A stretch of DNA of 64,000 bases from Lewinellaceae bacterium (GCA_020636135.1 JACJYK010000001.1:3768501-3832500); one strand, 5' to 3'. Counted from the first letter of the stretch, positions 34,848 through 44,012 are shown. The notes: generated by a model not told the origin, from the sequence alone. Translations and numbers: made by a program.

Positions 34848-35774
34848 ATGAAATATCATCTTCCTGCCTATGCATTGGCACTCTTCCTTGTATTGGCATG
34901 CTTCAATCCGGTTAAGAGTCAGGCTCATTCTGATGGCCAGCTCTATGCAGATATCAATTATGGAGGCGATACCAATGTCTATCACCGTATGGATATTTAT
35001 GTACCCGACGATGACAAAGCGATCCATCCGGTCATCATTGTCGTGTACGGCAGCGCCTTTTTTGGCAACAACCTGAAAGCCACAGGCTTTGAGACGCTGG
35101 GCCAACCATTATTGAATGCCGGTTATGCTGTGGTTGCCGTTAACCACCGGTCCAGTCGCGATGGTTTATTTCCAGCTCAAATTCACGACCTGAAAGGAGC
35201 CATCCGCTATTTACGGGCGAATGCAAATAAGTATCATGTTGACCCATCCTTTATAGGCATTACCGGCTACTCTTCCGGAGGGCACCTTTCATCCATAGCC
35301 GGCACGACTGGTAACCAGCAGTCATTTGAACTGGATGGTCGGACCATAGATCTGGAAGGTTCGATCGGTGGAAATGCCGGCTATTCCAGCAAGGTCGATG
35401 CCGTGGTGGATTGGTTCGGACCCACTGATTTCCTGATCATGGATTCCTGCGGAAGCGAGATGGTCCACAATGCCCCCGACTCACCGGAGTCCCAGCTGGT
35501 CGGCGGGGCTATCCAGGACAACCGCTCACGCTGTCAGATGGCAAACCCGGCCACGTATGTTGATAAAACAGATCCTCCTTTTCTGATCCTGCATGGTGAC
35601 CAGGACCCGTTGGTTCCGTGGTGTGAAAGTGAGATTCTTTATCAGGCTTTGCTGAACGAAAATGTACCGGCAGAATTTATAAAAATTAAGGGCGGAGGTC
35701 ATGGGCCCGGCGTGATTATCCCAGAGCATTTACAGCGGATGGTTGAGTTCTTCGATGTACAACGTCAGAAATAA
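34848..35774 (+). CDS. exported alpha/beta hydrolase (esterase), sulfatase partner
   Basis: A 308-residue secreted esterase of the BD-FAE/acetylxylan esterase-like group, with a signal peptide (AYALALFLVLACFNPVKSQ). Visible are RMDIYVPDDDKAIHPVIIVV, VNHRSSRDGLFPAQIHD, the nucleophile elbow GYSSGGHLSS, the acid in HGDQDPLVPW and the histidine in GGGHGPG. It is 7 bases downstream of the sulfatase, so the pair may deacylate and desulfate the same glycan (inference). The ATG at 34848 is chosen for the signal peptide. Confidence 0.88.
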   Translation: MKYHLPAYALALFLVLACFNPVKSQAHSDGQLYADINYGGDTNVYHRMDIYVPDDDKAIHPVIIVVYGSAFFGNNLKATGFETLGQPLLNAGYAVVAVNHRSSRDGLFPAQIHDLKGAIRYLRANANKYHVDPSFIGITGYSSGGHLSSIAGTTGNQQSFELDGRTIDLEGSIGGNAGYSSKVDAVVDWFGPTDFLIMDSCGSEMVHNAPDSPESQLVGGAIQDNRSRCQMANPATYVDKTDPPFLILHGDQDPLVPWCESEILYQALLNENVPAEFIKIKGGGHGPGVIIPEHLQRMVEFFDVQRQK

Positions 35775-35880
35775 TAATGCCAACCAAAAGGACTAGTTAC
35801 AGGATTTGTGATCAACGGGAAATAAGTAATCAAATTCCAAATGGTCCTCCTCCTATAGCTGAGTACTAACCACCGCCTAC

Positions 35881-36939
35881 TTAATTATACCGGATCGTGT
35901 CCATATAAAAAGGCTTGATGCTGTCCAGTTCATACAGCGTGACCAGACACTGCGGATCGGCAGCCTGCCAGTCCAATTGCAGCGTAGCCATGTTCTTTTG
36001 CCCCAGGACAGGACCTTCCCGGTACTGATTCGGCTCATTGACTTCGGTGTACGAGTGGGTCAGCCCTGAAGCCGTCACTTCGTATAGCGGCCAGGACTGG
36101 TGGGGCAAATCTTTGCGGGCAATCTCAGTGATGTGCCGGTCACCCGATAACAGGATTACCGGATGGGAAGCCAGGCTGTCGATGAGATTCAGCAGCCGCT
36201 GATGCGCCCGGGGAAAATTAGCCCACTTCTCAAAATACTGTTCCTCCTGCAGAAACTGGTAGCCCCCGCCGATCAATGCCAGCTCCCAGGTGCTATCCTG
36301 CAATTGTTGTGCCAGCCATTGCCATTGTTCCTCACCCAGGATATCACCTTCTTCATTGACCTCATAGCGCTGAGGACCTGTCCCGGAAGGCTCGAGTGCA
36401 TCCCGGAAATAGCGGGTATCCAGCAACAACACCTTCACTGGGTGACCATCGCTGTTCAAGGTATAGTCCTGGTAAATACCGGTGTGATGCCGAACCGGGG
36501 CGTCGGCTGGTATATCCAGAAAATCAAGCATCAATTCTTTACTGGTGTCTTTAAATGCAAATTCCTTGCCGCCGTCATTGATCCCAAAATCGTGGTCGTC
36601 CCAAATACCGATGATGGGCACTTGCTGCCGGAATACGGCATAATGGGGATTGCTCTTCTGCTTGTTATACATGGCAGCCATCGCAGCACGATCATCGGTA
36701 TCGGCATAAATATTATCCCCCAACCAAATCCACAGATCCGGATGCAGCGATCCGATCCGGTCCCAATAATCCTGAGCCAGATTCTGCCGGTTACAGGACC
36801 CGAACGCGATGAGGTGGACATTGTCTTTTACATCCTGAACACTGGTTTCAACAGCTTCGTTAACCGGTTTGCGGCACGCAGAAGTCCATAATAAAGCAAC
36901 AAGCAGGAATAGTATGGCAGCATGGACACTTCGCATCAT
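35881..36939 (-). CDS. PhoD-like phosphatase lipoprotein
   Basis: A 352-residue metallophosphoesterase of the PhoD-like alkaline phosphatase/phosphodiesterase group, with a lipoprotein signal (ALLWTSACRK). Metal-binding motifs are HLIAFGSCNRQN, WLGDNIYADTDD, GIWDDHDFGINDGG and LLSGDRHITEI. Expected to hydrolyse phosphodiesters or phosphonates at the cell surface. It is convergent with the alpha/beta hydrolase and has no obvious operon partner. Confidence 0.88.
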   Translation of the reverse strand: MMRSVHAAILFLLVALLWTSACRKPVNEAVETSVQDVKDNVHLIAFGSCNRQNLAQDYWDRIGSLHPDLWIWLGDNIYADTDDRAAMAAMYNKQKSNPHYAVFRQQVPIIGIWDDHDFGINDGGKEFAFKDTSKELMLDFLDIPADAPVRHHTGIYQDYTLNSDGHPVKVLLLDTRYFRDALEPSGTGPQRYEVNEEGDILGEEQWQWLAQQLQDSTWELALIGGGYQFLQEEQYFEKWANFPRAHQRLLNLIDSLASHPVILLSGDRHITEIARKDLPHQSWPLYEVTASGLTHSYTEVNEPNQYREGPVLGQKNMATLQLDWQAADPQCLVTLYELDSIKPFYMDTIRYN

Positions 36940-37026
36940 TGGCTGATTTTGCAGCTAAAATACAAGGTGGCAGGTTGTTCGGGCTATTTGGTTGGCCAAA
37001 AAGAATTATTCTTAAGACGAATGATC

Positions 37027-37542
37027 CTATTGTAGCCGGGTAAACCTTGTCAGTTGCTTCATGGCATGCATCAACGTTGTGTAAACGTACCCCGGTTCAC
37101 GCTGATGCCATTCCACATTGGAATTATTGACAGGGGGCTCTCCGGAGTCACTTTTCTCATAGATCCACCACAAATTTCCCCAGGAATCTTGTATCCGGGC
37201 CAGTTTCAGTCCATGGTAAAACGGGCTCACCTCTGTGATCACTTTTGCTCCGCAGGCGACTACTTTCTGCAAGGTCATTGCAGCATCCTGAACATAGACC
37301 TGCAGGAATGCCGGTGTGAACGGCCAGTCCTCCTTGGAGTCCGCTATCAGTAACATGGCATTACCTACCTGTATTTCAGCGTGTATAAGGCTTCCATCCC
37401 GGTCCAGAGTGCGGTTGGATCTGTTTTCCACGCCTTCAAATACAAAGACCGCAAAATCAATAAATTGATCGGCTCCACCTTTGATGAGAATAAAGGGATT
37501 GACTGTATTGTAATGAGGAATTTGCACGGCATCTGATTGCAT
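37027..37542 (-). CDS. VOC/PhnB-like family protein
   Basis: A 171-residue vicinal-oxygen-chelate fold protein. It shows the paired beta-alpha-beta-beta-beta units: NPFILIKGGADQFIDFAVFV, HAEIQVGNAMLLIADS, AFLQVYVQDAAMTLQKVVAC and RIQDSWGNLWWIYEK, the usual PhnB/glyoxalase-like layout. The specific ligand or reaction is unknown. Same strand as the DinB and WYL genes; such trios are common in Bacteroidota. Confidence 0.8.
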   Translation of the reverse strand: MQSDAVQIPHYNTVNPFILIKGGADQFIDFAVFVFEGVENRSNRTLDRDGSLIHAEIQVGNAMLLIADSKEDWPFTPAFLQVYVQDAAMTLQKVVACGAKVITEVSPFYHGLKLARIQDSWGNLWWIYEKSDSGEPPVNNSNVEWHQREPGYVYTTLMHAMKQLTRFTRLQ

Positions 37543-37656
37543 AATAAATAGATATAATTCAATGCAGGGTAACGGCCTTGAATCGTCTGCCTGGTGCCAG
37601 CCGGCCCAAAACCGTTACCTTGGTTTTATTGGTCAGGATATATCCTGAATCACTGT

Positions 37657-38175
37657 TTACGAAGCGACTGCTGCAGCCCTGGCCCGCATCTCATCACCAC
37701 TTGGCCCGTAACTTCCCGGGATCGGCACATCGAGGAGCCGAAGGTATACCCCCATCTGTGCCCGGTGATGAACGATCTGGCAAAAGGTGTGGCGGATAAA
37801 CTCGAGTTTATTGCTGCGTTGCAAGATCACATCTCCCCGCCGCAACGTCCATTCGCCTTCCAGCTCATCCTCCTGAGCTTCCTTGAGTGCGTTCAGGCCG
37901 TCCTGTAACTTGGCCTCAAAGAATTCCAGTAAATCGTCGGTATTGTCGTAGGTCGTAGCCTGATAAGGGTTGTTTTCAAAGTCCAGTTCCGGTGTATTCA
38001 GGATCATGTCCACCCAACCCGGCAGTTCTGCGATGTGATTGGACAACCGTTCGATGGTCATGCTAAGCTCATGTGGCTGCCAGTCGAATTTGTCGTTGGG
38101 TATCCGCGATAGCATTTTACGGGTGGTAACCGCTTCCTGTTCCATTTCTTTTGCAAGGATTTCTAATAGTTTCAT
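37657..38175 (-). CDS. DinB family protein
   Basis: A 172-residue four-helix DinB/YfiT-fold protein with the metal-binding histidines in SNHIAELPGW and VHHRAQMGVYLRLLDVPIPG. DinB proteins are putative thiol-dependent S-transferases (bacillithiol or similar); the reaction here is unproven. It starts 55 bases downstream of the WYL-regulator stop on the same strand, so they may be co-transcribed. Confidence 0.87.
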   Translation of the reverse strand: MKLLEILAKEMEQEAVTTRKMLSRIPNDKFDWQPHELSMTIERLSNHIAELPGWVDMILNTPELDFENNPYQATTYDNTDDLLEFFEAKLQDGLNALKEAQEDELEGEWTLRRGDVILQRSNKLEFIRHTFCQIVHHRAQMGVYLRLLDVPIPGSYGPSGDEMRARAAAVAS

Positions 38176-38230
38176 TTCTTTTTATTTTAAGTTCACTTGC
38201 AAAGAAAGGCGGATGAATGACAGCCCTATG

Positions 38231-39196
38231 TCAGGAGCTTTTTACTTTTTTTTGCCTGACAATCATTTTTTCTGCCATATCCACCATATGATCGATTAGT
38301 TCCGGCGGTTCCATAACCGAAGCAAATGGTGCCATTTGCATCAACCAATGCGCAATGCGGTATATGCCGCTGACCATAAATGTCATCTCAACCAGCTCCC
38401 CGGACACATGTTCCAGGATCAGTCCCTGTTTGTATTTCTCTTCCCGGAAATAATGGACAATGGACTTGTCTATCTGGACGACCACCCGGACGAGGCGTTC
38501 TTTACGTTGCAACTGTTCGAGGTAGGTCTTTAGCGTGGGGTGGTGGTGCAAATACTTCTTACCGGTATCCCGGATGATCAGGATGCGATCCAGCCGGAAG
38601 GTGCGGTAAGCCTGACGCAACTGACAGTAAGCGATCAGATACCAGTATTCATGCGAAAAATAAATGCCTACCGGTTCAATGTCCCGCTCGCTGTATTCCT
38701 GTTTTTGGATCGTGCTGTACTGAATGTGGATGACCTGTTCAGCTGCAATGCTGGCCAGGATCTTCTGGAGAATGTTATCCGGTTGATCTTCAACGCTGCC
38801 GGACCTTCGGAAACTTCGGATGGCAATGTTATCGTCGATGTTTTCCAGCGTATTCTTTTCAGGAATGCGCAGGACCGACCGGATTTTGATCATGGCGGAC
38901 TGAATCTGTGCGCTGTTGTGCTGGTCGGTGGACGTTTGTGCCATTTTCTCGGCGACCAGCAGGGCCATGGCTTCTTCCTGGGTAAACATCACAGGGGGCA
39001 ACCGGTATCCTTCCATAATGGAGTAGCCTACCCCTGCTTCACCATTGATAGGAACACCTGCTTCAATAAGTGCCCGGACGTCCCGGTACACCGTCCGTAA
39101 GGAGATGTCAAAACGCCGAGCGATCTCTTCTGCTTTGACCAATCGCCGGGATTGCAGATGGGTTAAGATGGCGGTAAGCCGATCGATGCGGTTCAT
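38231..39196 (-). CDS. YafY-type WYL-domain transcriptional regulator
   Basis: A 321-residue regulator. An N-terminal winged HTH_11 (NRIDRLTAILTHLQSRRLVK, RFDISLRTVYRDVRALIEAG) is followed by a WYL domain (EPVGIYFSHEYWYLIAYCQL, YRTFRLDRILII) and a WCX-type C-terminus. WYL proteins sense ligands, often nucleic acids or nucleotides, and frequently control DNA-damage or defence genes. I chose the ATG at 39196 over 39226. It lies upstream of, and on the same strand as, DinB and VOC genes that it may control. Confidence 0.9.
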   Translation of the reverse strand: MNRIDRLTAILTHLQSRRLVKAEEIARRFDISLRTVYRDVRALIEAGVPINGEAGVGYSIMEGYRLPPVMFTQEEAMALLVAEKMAQTSTDQHNSAQIQSAMIKIRSVLRIPEKNTLENIDDNIAIRSFRRSGSVEDQPDNILQKILASIAAEQVIHIQYSTIQKQEYSERDIEPVGIYFSHEYWYLIAYCQLRQAYRTFRLDRILIIRDTGKKYLHHHPTLKTYLEQLQRKERLVRVVVQIDKSIVHYFREEKYKQGLILEHVSGELVEMTFMVSGIYRIAHWLMQMAPFASVMEPPELIDHMVDMAEKMIVRQKKVKSS

Positions 39197-39288
39197 GTGT
39201 CTCTTGTGTGATCTAAAAATACACAATCGGACACAGGATTCAAGTCAACCGAACCCAAACCTGTATCCACTGGCTTTCACCAAAGCTG

Positions 39289-40017
39289 TTATTGCCGGCC
39301 TTTACCCGGGTATCCTGAGCCGGGGTTTCCCGGACCTCCCCAGGGTCGCACTTCTTTGGCACGGAATGTCTCTTCTGCAGTCTGGGATCCGGTCAATTTA
39401 ACGGTTTCACCTGGCTCCAGGGTGAGGACCGGAGCTATGAAGGCCCCGTCGATATTCACATGCCAGGTGTTACCCCCAAAGTCAGTGAGTGTCATTTCGT
39501 CATTGGTAATGCCCTCAATTTTACCCGCCAACATTCCTTCTTCCGGATGGGACCAGATCAATTGTTTTCGCTCCTGGATACTGGTATAATCAAACCCTGT
39601 CCGGTTAAAGGCAGATTCCAGCTTATCGCCACCACCTCCAATAAAAAATGCCGTTCCAAGCAATATGCTTAAAGCCAGATTAGTGGTGACCAGTCGCAAA
39701 GGTGAGATTTTATAGCCTCGCCAGGTATTTTTCAGACTGACGAGAGCCAGTACCAGCCCTACAATCATCAATACAATCCAAATAAATGGCAGTATGGCCA
39801 GCAACAACTCCAACCTGGAATGAGATATGTGTTTGACGAGGTTGAAATCCGCCTGCTGGATGGCATACAGGATGATGGAAAATGCCATTGCACCCAGTAT
39901 AATGGATATGCCGAACAATGTCCAGATGATCCCTTCCCTCAGGCGGTAATACCACCGGGAAGTTGGTTTGAGTTGTTGCTCTTTGATTGATTGAATCATT
40001 TTATCTGCGGGGTCCAT
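39289..40017 (-). CDS. membrane protein overlapping the ECF sigma gene (anti-sigma candidate)
   Basis: A 242-residue protein with a short cytoplasmic N-terminus (MDPADKMIQSIKEQQLKPTS), three membrane helices (IIWTLFGISIILGAMAFSII, LLLAILPFIWIVLMIVGLVL, LVTTNLALSILLGTAFFIGG) and a periplasmic beta domain (GKIEGITNDEMTLTDFGGNT, LEPGETVKLTGSQTAEE) ending in a Gly/Pro-rich tail. It overlaps the upstream sigma gene by 17 bases, the usual arrangement of a sigma factor and its membrane regulator. No known anti-sigma domain (ZAS) motif is visible, so the role is inferred from position. Confidence 0.7.
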   Translation of the reverse strand: MDPADKMIQSIKEQQLKPTSRWYYRLREGIIWTLFGISIILGAMAFSIILYAIQQADFNLVKHISHSRLELLLAILPFIWIVLMIVGLVLALVSLKNTWRGYKISPLRLVTTNLALSILLGTAFFIGGGGDKLESAFNRTGFDYTSIQERKQLIWSHPEEGMLAGKIEGITNDEMTLTDFGGNTWHVNIDGAFIAPVLTLEPGETVKLTGSQTAEETFRAKEVRPWGGPGNPGSGYPGKGRQ

Positions 40018-40603
40018 CTGTATTGGTTTTGGTCAACGATTTATTACAGAATTTAGCCATCATCTGACGCGCCCGGTTCAGCCGGGTAGCAACTGTTCCT
40101 TCCGGGATCTTCAGTACATCAGAGATCTCCTCGTAATTCATTTCCTCAAAATATTTCAACGTAACAACTTCCTGGTATTTGTCCGGTAGTGCTTGCACAG
40201 CCCGCCTCAGCCGGCTCATCCGATCCTCATCAGCATCATCATACTCCAGATCTTCAGCCAGGTCCTCCGGTAGCCGATCATCCCACGTAAGGGTATAAGT
40301 CATATCCTGACCATGCTGTTTTCTCCAGGTCGAAATGACGTGATTGTGTACGATCCGGTATAACCAGCTGGATAGTTTAAGGGATGGCTGGTACGCATTC
40401 AGGTTTTTCCAGATTTTAATGAAAGCCTCCTGAAGCAGGTCTTCGGCCTCTTCCGGAGTATAGGAAGATATCCTCTGGATGTATTGCAAAAGGCGGGGTC
40501 CATACCGCAGGTACAGGCAGGAAAAGTAGTCCACTTGTTCCAGCGACTTGCGGATTATTTCCGCATCCGATAATTCGTCACAATGTGCTCCGGAAAGGAT
40601 CAT
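40001..40603 (-). CDS. ECF-type RNA polymerase sigma factor
   Basis: A 200-residue sigma-70 family ECF factor. Region 2 includes YTPEEAEDLLQEAFIKIWKN and SWLYRIVHNHVISTWRKQ, and region 4 includes ALPDKYQEVVTLKYFEEMNY, EEISDVLKIPEGTVATRLNR. It would direct a stress or envelope regulon. The 3' end overlaps the membrane protein gene by 17 bases, implying translational coupling. A strong terminator upstream separates it from the DUF2202 gene. Confidence 0.93.
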   Translation of the reverse strand: MILSGAHCDELSDAEIIRKSLEQVDYFSCLYLRYGPRLLQYIQRISSYTPEEAEDLLQEAFIKIWKNLNAYQPSLKLSSWLYRIVHNHVISTWRKQHGQDMTYTLTWDDRLPEDLAEDLEYDDADEDRMSRLRRAVQALPDKYQEVVTLKYFEEMNYEEISDVLKIPEGTVATRLNRARQMMAKFCNKSLTKTNTDGPRR

Positions 40604-40639
40604 GATCGAGTTCTTAACTCCTTTTTAAACCAGGGTAAT

Positions 40640-40685
40640 AAAAAAAGAAGAAGGTAATTTGAACCTTTCAAAGTTACCTTCTTCT
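40640..40685 (-). terminator. long rho-independent terminator after the DUF2202 gene
   Basis: On the minus strand a 12-bp stem (AGAAGAAGGTAA with TTACCTTCTTCT) continues inward as a 6-bp stem (TTTGAA / TTCAAA) around a CCT loop, followed by seven Ts. It separates DUF2202 (stop at 40709) from the sigma factor (start at 40603). Confidence 0.88.
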
Positions 40686-40708
40686 AAACAATATCTAAAG
40701 AACGAACA

Positions 40709-41584
40709 TCAACCATTTCTACCATTGCGAGATCCGGGATTTCCAGCCGGTCCTTTTGGTCCGTTGTTTCCCTGATTGAGTCCTTGTCCTGTTCCGTCAC
40801 ATTCGCCTGTACCGAGGCCCTGGCCATTGCCATTGCCATTGAAACCGGTACCGTCGCAAAGCCCATCACAAAGGGTTCCACCCCGTTCCATGCCGCTTTC
40901 CAGAATAGCAAGGTAAGTCTCCTCATCGAGGTATTGTACCGTATAAGATGCGTCATTCCATCCCAGATTCCGTACGAATGCCCGCAGGTGATTACGGGAA
41001 CCACGCATCAGTTCATTAAACACGGCAATGACATCTTCATTATCCAGGGTGGTTTTTTCCAACCATACCGCGAGGTCATTCAGGTCCAGGTCTTCGATGG
41101 TAGCGCCTACCTGCAGTGCGCTGACCAGACCACCGCCACCCTGCTCGAGCAACTGGCTGTACAATGCGGCCAAATCTTCATTTGCAAATTGTCCCGCTTC
41201 CATTCCTGCTACCGGGTCGGCCAGTTCATATTTCGTCAGCAAACATCCGATGGCATCCATGTGTTGCTGTTCGGAACGGATAATATTGGTAAATATCCGC
41301 TGGTTGTATTGCTCATTCAGGGCCATGTAAACATCACGTGCCAGTTTCTCCTCCTGCCGCATGAAGGTCAAAGCGGCAATCTCGTCTGCGCTTAATGGGT
41401 CTTTGGCATAATTTTCAGTGAGGCAGGTACAAAGTGCTTCGGCATCGATCCCTCCGCGTTGTTCCAGGGTGACCTGATCCGTGACCGGATCTGCCAGGGC
41501 TTGCTTTTCACATTGGACGAATGTAACGCCCACTGCCGCTAGCAGTATCATTCCTATTGATTTGAATTTGACTATCGATTTCAT
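40709..41584 (-). CDS. DUF2202 ferritin-like protein with Gly/Asn-rich tail
   Basis: A 291-residue exported protein (signal MILLAAVGVTFVQCEK, possibly a lipoprotein). The core is the ferritin-like DUF2202 four-helix domain: ALTFMRQEEKLARDVYMALN, NIIRSEQQHMDAIGCLLTKY and RGSRNHLRAFVRNLG, with repeated Glu/His pairs consistent with a di-iron site. The C-terminal ~60 residues are low-complexity and Gly/Asn-rich with three cysteines (LCDGLCDGTGFNGNGNGQG). Function unknown; metal binding or redox is inferred from the fold. The leader carries an 8-bp inverted repeat. Confidence 0.85.
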   Translation of the reverse strand: MKSIVKFKSIGMILLAAVGVTFVQCEKQALADPVTDQVTLEQRGGIDAEALCTCLTENYAKDPLSADEIAALTFMRQEEKLARDVYMALNEQYNQRIFTNIIRSEQQHMDAIGCLLTKYELADPVAGMEAGQFANEDLAALYSQLLEQGGGGLVSALQVGATIEDLDLNDLAVWLEKTTLDNEDVIAVFNELMRGSRNHLRAFVRNLGWNDASYTVQYLDEETYLAILESGMERGGTLCDGLCDGTGFNGNGNGQGLGTGECDGTGQGLNQGNNGPKGPAGNPGSRNGRNG

Positions 41585-41585
41585 A

Positions 41586-41625
41586 ACCTGGTGTTTTAAC
41601 TATTTTCTGATTGTTATCACCAGGT
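41586..41625. repeat. 8-bp inverted repeat in the DUF2202 leader
   Basis: ACCTGGTG and CACCAGGT separated by 24 bases, starting one base outside the DUF2202 start codon (41584). In the mRNA it could form a stem just before the start codon; in DNA it could be an operator. Confidence 0.5.
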
Positions 41626-41694
41626 ACTACGCAGGCTGCGAAAATTCCTTTCACTTTTTGAAAAAATATTTTCAAATCTTTTTTCTCTGATATT

Positions 41695-42765
41695 TCATTC
41701 ATTTACCGGGTCTGCACTTATCGCTTCAGACTCATTGAGACCCTTCTGTACGTACGCATAGAAAAGCACAAAAGAAAAACCGGCAAGGAGTGCAGCAATG
41801 GTCGGTTGTAGTCCGGCCAGCCAGTCGTACAGTCCGTGGAGAACGGCTGCGACAAGGAGCCCGGCAAGAAAGAAGGCCACCTTACGGTCTTTATTCACGG
41901 TGGATAGTCCGATGAAATAGGTGAAAATCCCCGCCCAGACGGCATGACAAAACACCAGGGATACTGAACGTAGCAATGTAACGACCATCGCGGACTGGAC
42001 GCCGGATACCAATCCACCAACTCCATATTCCCTGGTGAGGGAATACGTGGAACTGATGGCATTATTACCATAATTCAGATTCTCAAAAGCAGCGAATCCC
42101 AGCCCTGAAAACAAACCAATCACCAGCAACGAACGGAGATCAATGGATGGCTTCACCCATCGGAGCACCATGATCACCGGCAGCGCCTTGCACATCTCCT
42201 CCCAGATGCCCACCTGGAATACGTACCCGATCAGTGAAACGACGGGGTTCGACTGGTCTGCCATATTCAGGTAAAAATCGGGGACGATGTAATGGTACAG
42301 GAAAAGTAAGAGCCAGATCCCAAAGATACCGGTGAAGAATAACGACCCGATTGCCCAGGTCCAGGATCCCTCATCCTGTATGACAAACTTTTTAAAGATA
42401 ACCCCCCAGACCAATGCAAAAAACAAGGCAAACAGAGTGAGCTGGGCCTCTGACCGGTCGACCGTAACAATAAGCAGGGGAATCATGCCCAGCAGCGTGA
42501 TGCCCCAAAAAGTAAAACTGCGTGAAAATCGGGTAAAATTAGCCTGATCCAATGGTAGGATCTCTTCCCGGAAGGAAATAGAATGGAGATCCTGGGCCAC
42601 CTTTTTACCATGCTTTAAAACCTGGTCCCCGAAGTTTCCTTTGGAATTTGCCATTCCCGGGATCGTGAACGACTGCTGGCATTCACTGCATACGACGGTT
42701 CTGCTTTCCGAACTGACCTCATAAGACTGCGCATTCTTACAGTGAGGGCATTGGATCTGGAGCAT
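41695..42765 (-). CDS. PrsW-type membrane protease with N-terminal zinc ribbon
   Basis: A 356-residue protein. The N-terminus is a zinc ribbon (MLQIQCPHCKNAQSYEVSSE, VVCSECQQSF; two CXXC pairs). After a linker come about eight membrane helices with the PrsW glutamic-protease motifs: EEMCKALPVI (EExxK), GFAAFENLNY (FxxxE), a histidine in VFCHAVWAGIF and HGLYDWLAG. In Bacillus PrsW cleaves an anti-sigma factor; here the substrate is unknown. An ECF sigma/membrane pair lies about 1.7 kb away on the same strand. Identification rests on motifs. Confidence 0.85.
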   Translation of the reverse strand: MLQIQCPHCKNAQSYEVSSESRTVVCSECQQSFTIPGMANSKGNFGDQVLKHGKKVAQDLHSISFREEILPLDQANFTRFSRSFTFWGITLLGMIPLLIVTVDRSEAQLTLFALFFALVWGVIFKKFVIQDEGSWTWAIGSLFFTGIFGIWLLLFLYHYIVPDFYLNMADQSNPVVSLIGYVFQVGIWEEMCKALPVIMVLRWVKPSIDLRSLLVIGLFSGLGFAAFENLNYGNNAISSTYSLTREYGVGGLVSGVQSAMVVTLLRSVSLVFCHAVWAGIFTYFIGLSTVNKDRKVAFFLAGLLVAAVLHGLYDWLAGLQPTIAALLAGFSFVLFYAYVQKGLNESEAISADPVNE

Positions 42766-42933
42766 TTTGCGGTGGTTTTGCTACTAATTTAGTCAGAAGA
42801 AATCAGACTGCTATCCGGAAACAATGATTTTGAATCAGGATCGACCGGTTGTCTTCCGGGATATTGTGGAGCGGTCGTCCAAAGGTTTAAGATTGCACAT
42901 TAAATTTTATCTTGTCCAATAAACCGTACCAGG

Positions 42934-43851
42934 ATGATCGACGTGGATTCCATCCGGATCAACTTTAGTCAGGATCAGCTGACCTTAATGAATATCTGCC
43001 TCGGGTTTCTCATGTTTGGTGTTGCCCTGGATATGACGATCGATGATTTCAGGCGCGTGGTCAAATTTCCAAAGAGCACCATGGTGGGTCTGATCTCACA
43101 ACTGATCCTGCTGCCGATACTCACCATCCTCATCATCAAAGCCTGGGGTCCCGTGCCAAGCATAGCGCTCGGGATGTTGCTGGTTGGGGTATGCCCGGGT
43201 GGTAACATCTCCAATTTCGCCACCCATCTGGCAAGAGGCAATGCAGCACTGTCCGTGACCTTGACTTCCATCGTGACGCTGGCTGCGATCTTTGTCACTC
43301 CTTTCAGTTTCCAGGGATGGGCTCATTTTCTTCCGGAAACCCAACCCCTGCTCCAACAGATCAAGGTCAACGCCTGGGATATGGTCAAGATTATTTTTCA
43401 GTTGATCCTGGTTCCCCTCATCATCGGCATGACCATTCATTATTACCTGCCCGGATTTACTGCCCGCATCAGGGCCTGGGTCAAAAGGCTGTCCCTGCTG
43501 ATCTTTTTTGGATTCATTGTATTTGCATTGTTGGGGAATATCTCGACCATAAAAAATTACCTGTACATCGTGCTGGGTCTGGTCTTCTTCCACAATTCCC
43601 TGGCTATGGTACAGGGATATTATTTTGCGAAACTAAACCGCCTGCCTGAGGCGGATGCCCGGGCCATTTCGCTGGAGACCGGTGTTCAGAACAGCGGATT
43701 AGGGCTGGTGCTGATATTCAATTTTTTTCCGGAATTAGGTGGTATGATCCTGGTCGCTGCCTGGTGGGGTGTCTATGACCTCATCTCCAGCTTTCTGGTC
43801 GCCAACTATTGGGCGCGTAAGAGGGCTCCGGAGGCAGCTTCTGAAGGATAA
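42934..43851 (+). CDS. bile acid:sodium symporter (BASS) family transporter
   Basis: A 305-residue membrane transporter of the BASS/SBF family with about ten helices. Signatures include LMNICLGFLMFGVALDMTID, GVCPGGNISNFATHLARGNA, LSVTLTSIVTLAAIFVTPFS and ISLETGVQNSGLGLVLIFNF. It probably co-transports an organic anion with sodium; the substrate could be bile acids, pantoate or another small acid. A weak -7-like TATCTTG lies upstream. Confidence 0.92.
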   Translation: MIDVDSIRINFSQDQLTLMNICLGFLMFGVALDMTIDDFRRVVKFPKSTMVGLISQLILLPILTILIIKAWGPVPSIALGMLLVGVCPGGNISNFATHLARGNAALSVTLTSIVTLAAIFVTPFSFQGWAHFLPETQPLLQQIKVNAWDMVKIIFQLILVPLIIGMTIHYYLPGFTARIRAWVKRLSLLIFFGFIVFALLGNISTIKNYLYIVLGLVFFHNSLAMVQGYYFAKLNRLPEADARAISLETGVQNSGLGLVLIFNFFPELGGMILVAAWWGVYDLISSFLVANYWARKRAPEAASEG

Positions 43852-44012
43852 AAAACAAATCACCATCAGGCGAAAATTGGAATTTCCTGCGTAAAAAGTG
43901 CCATCAGGCCGACTTTCAGTTCGAATGGATTGTTCCATTTTCAGGAATAATTCCCCGGTGGATACATCCCGGCTAACCAAATGCTTAACTTTCTGCCCTA
44001 ATTCGAAACGGC

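Noticed and set aside
35853..35868. CTATAGCTGAGTACTA resembles the locus dyad
   Set aside because: Its half-sites differ from the consensus (CTATAG and GTACTA), and it lies between two convergent gene ends, so it is not in a promoter position. Kept as a caution that the dyad might be a dispersed repeat.
36163..36891. 242-codon frame opposite the PhoD-like gene
   Set aside because: Antisense shadow; the PhoD motifs are unambiguous on the other strand.
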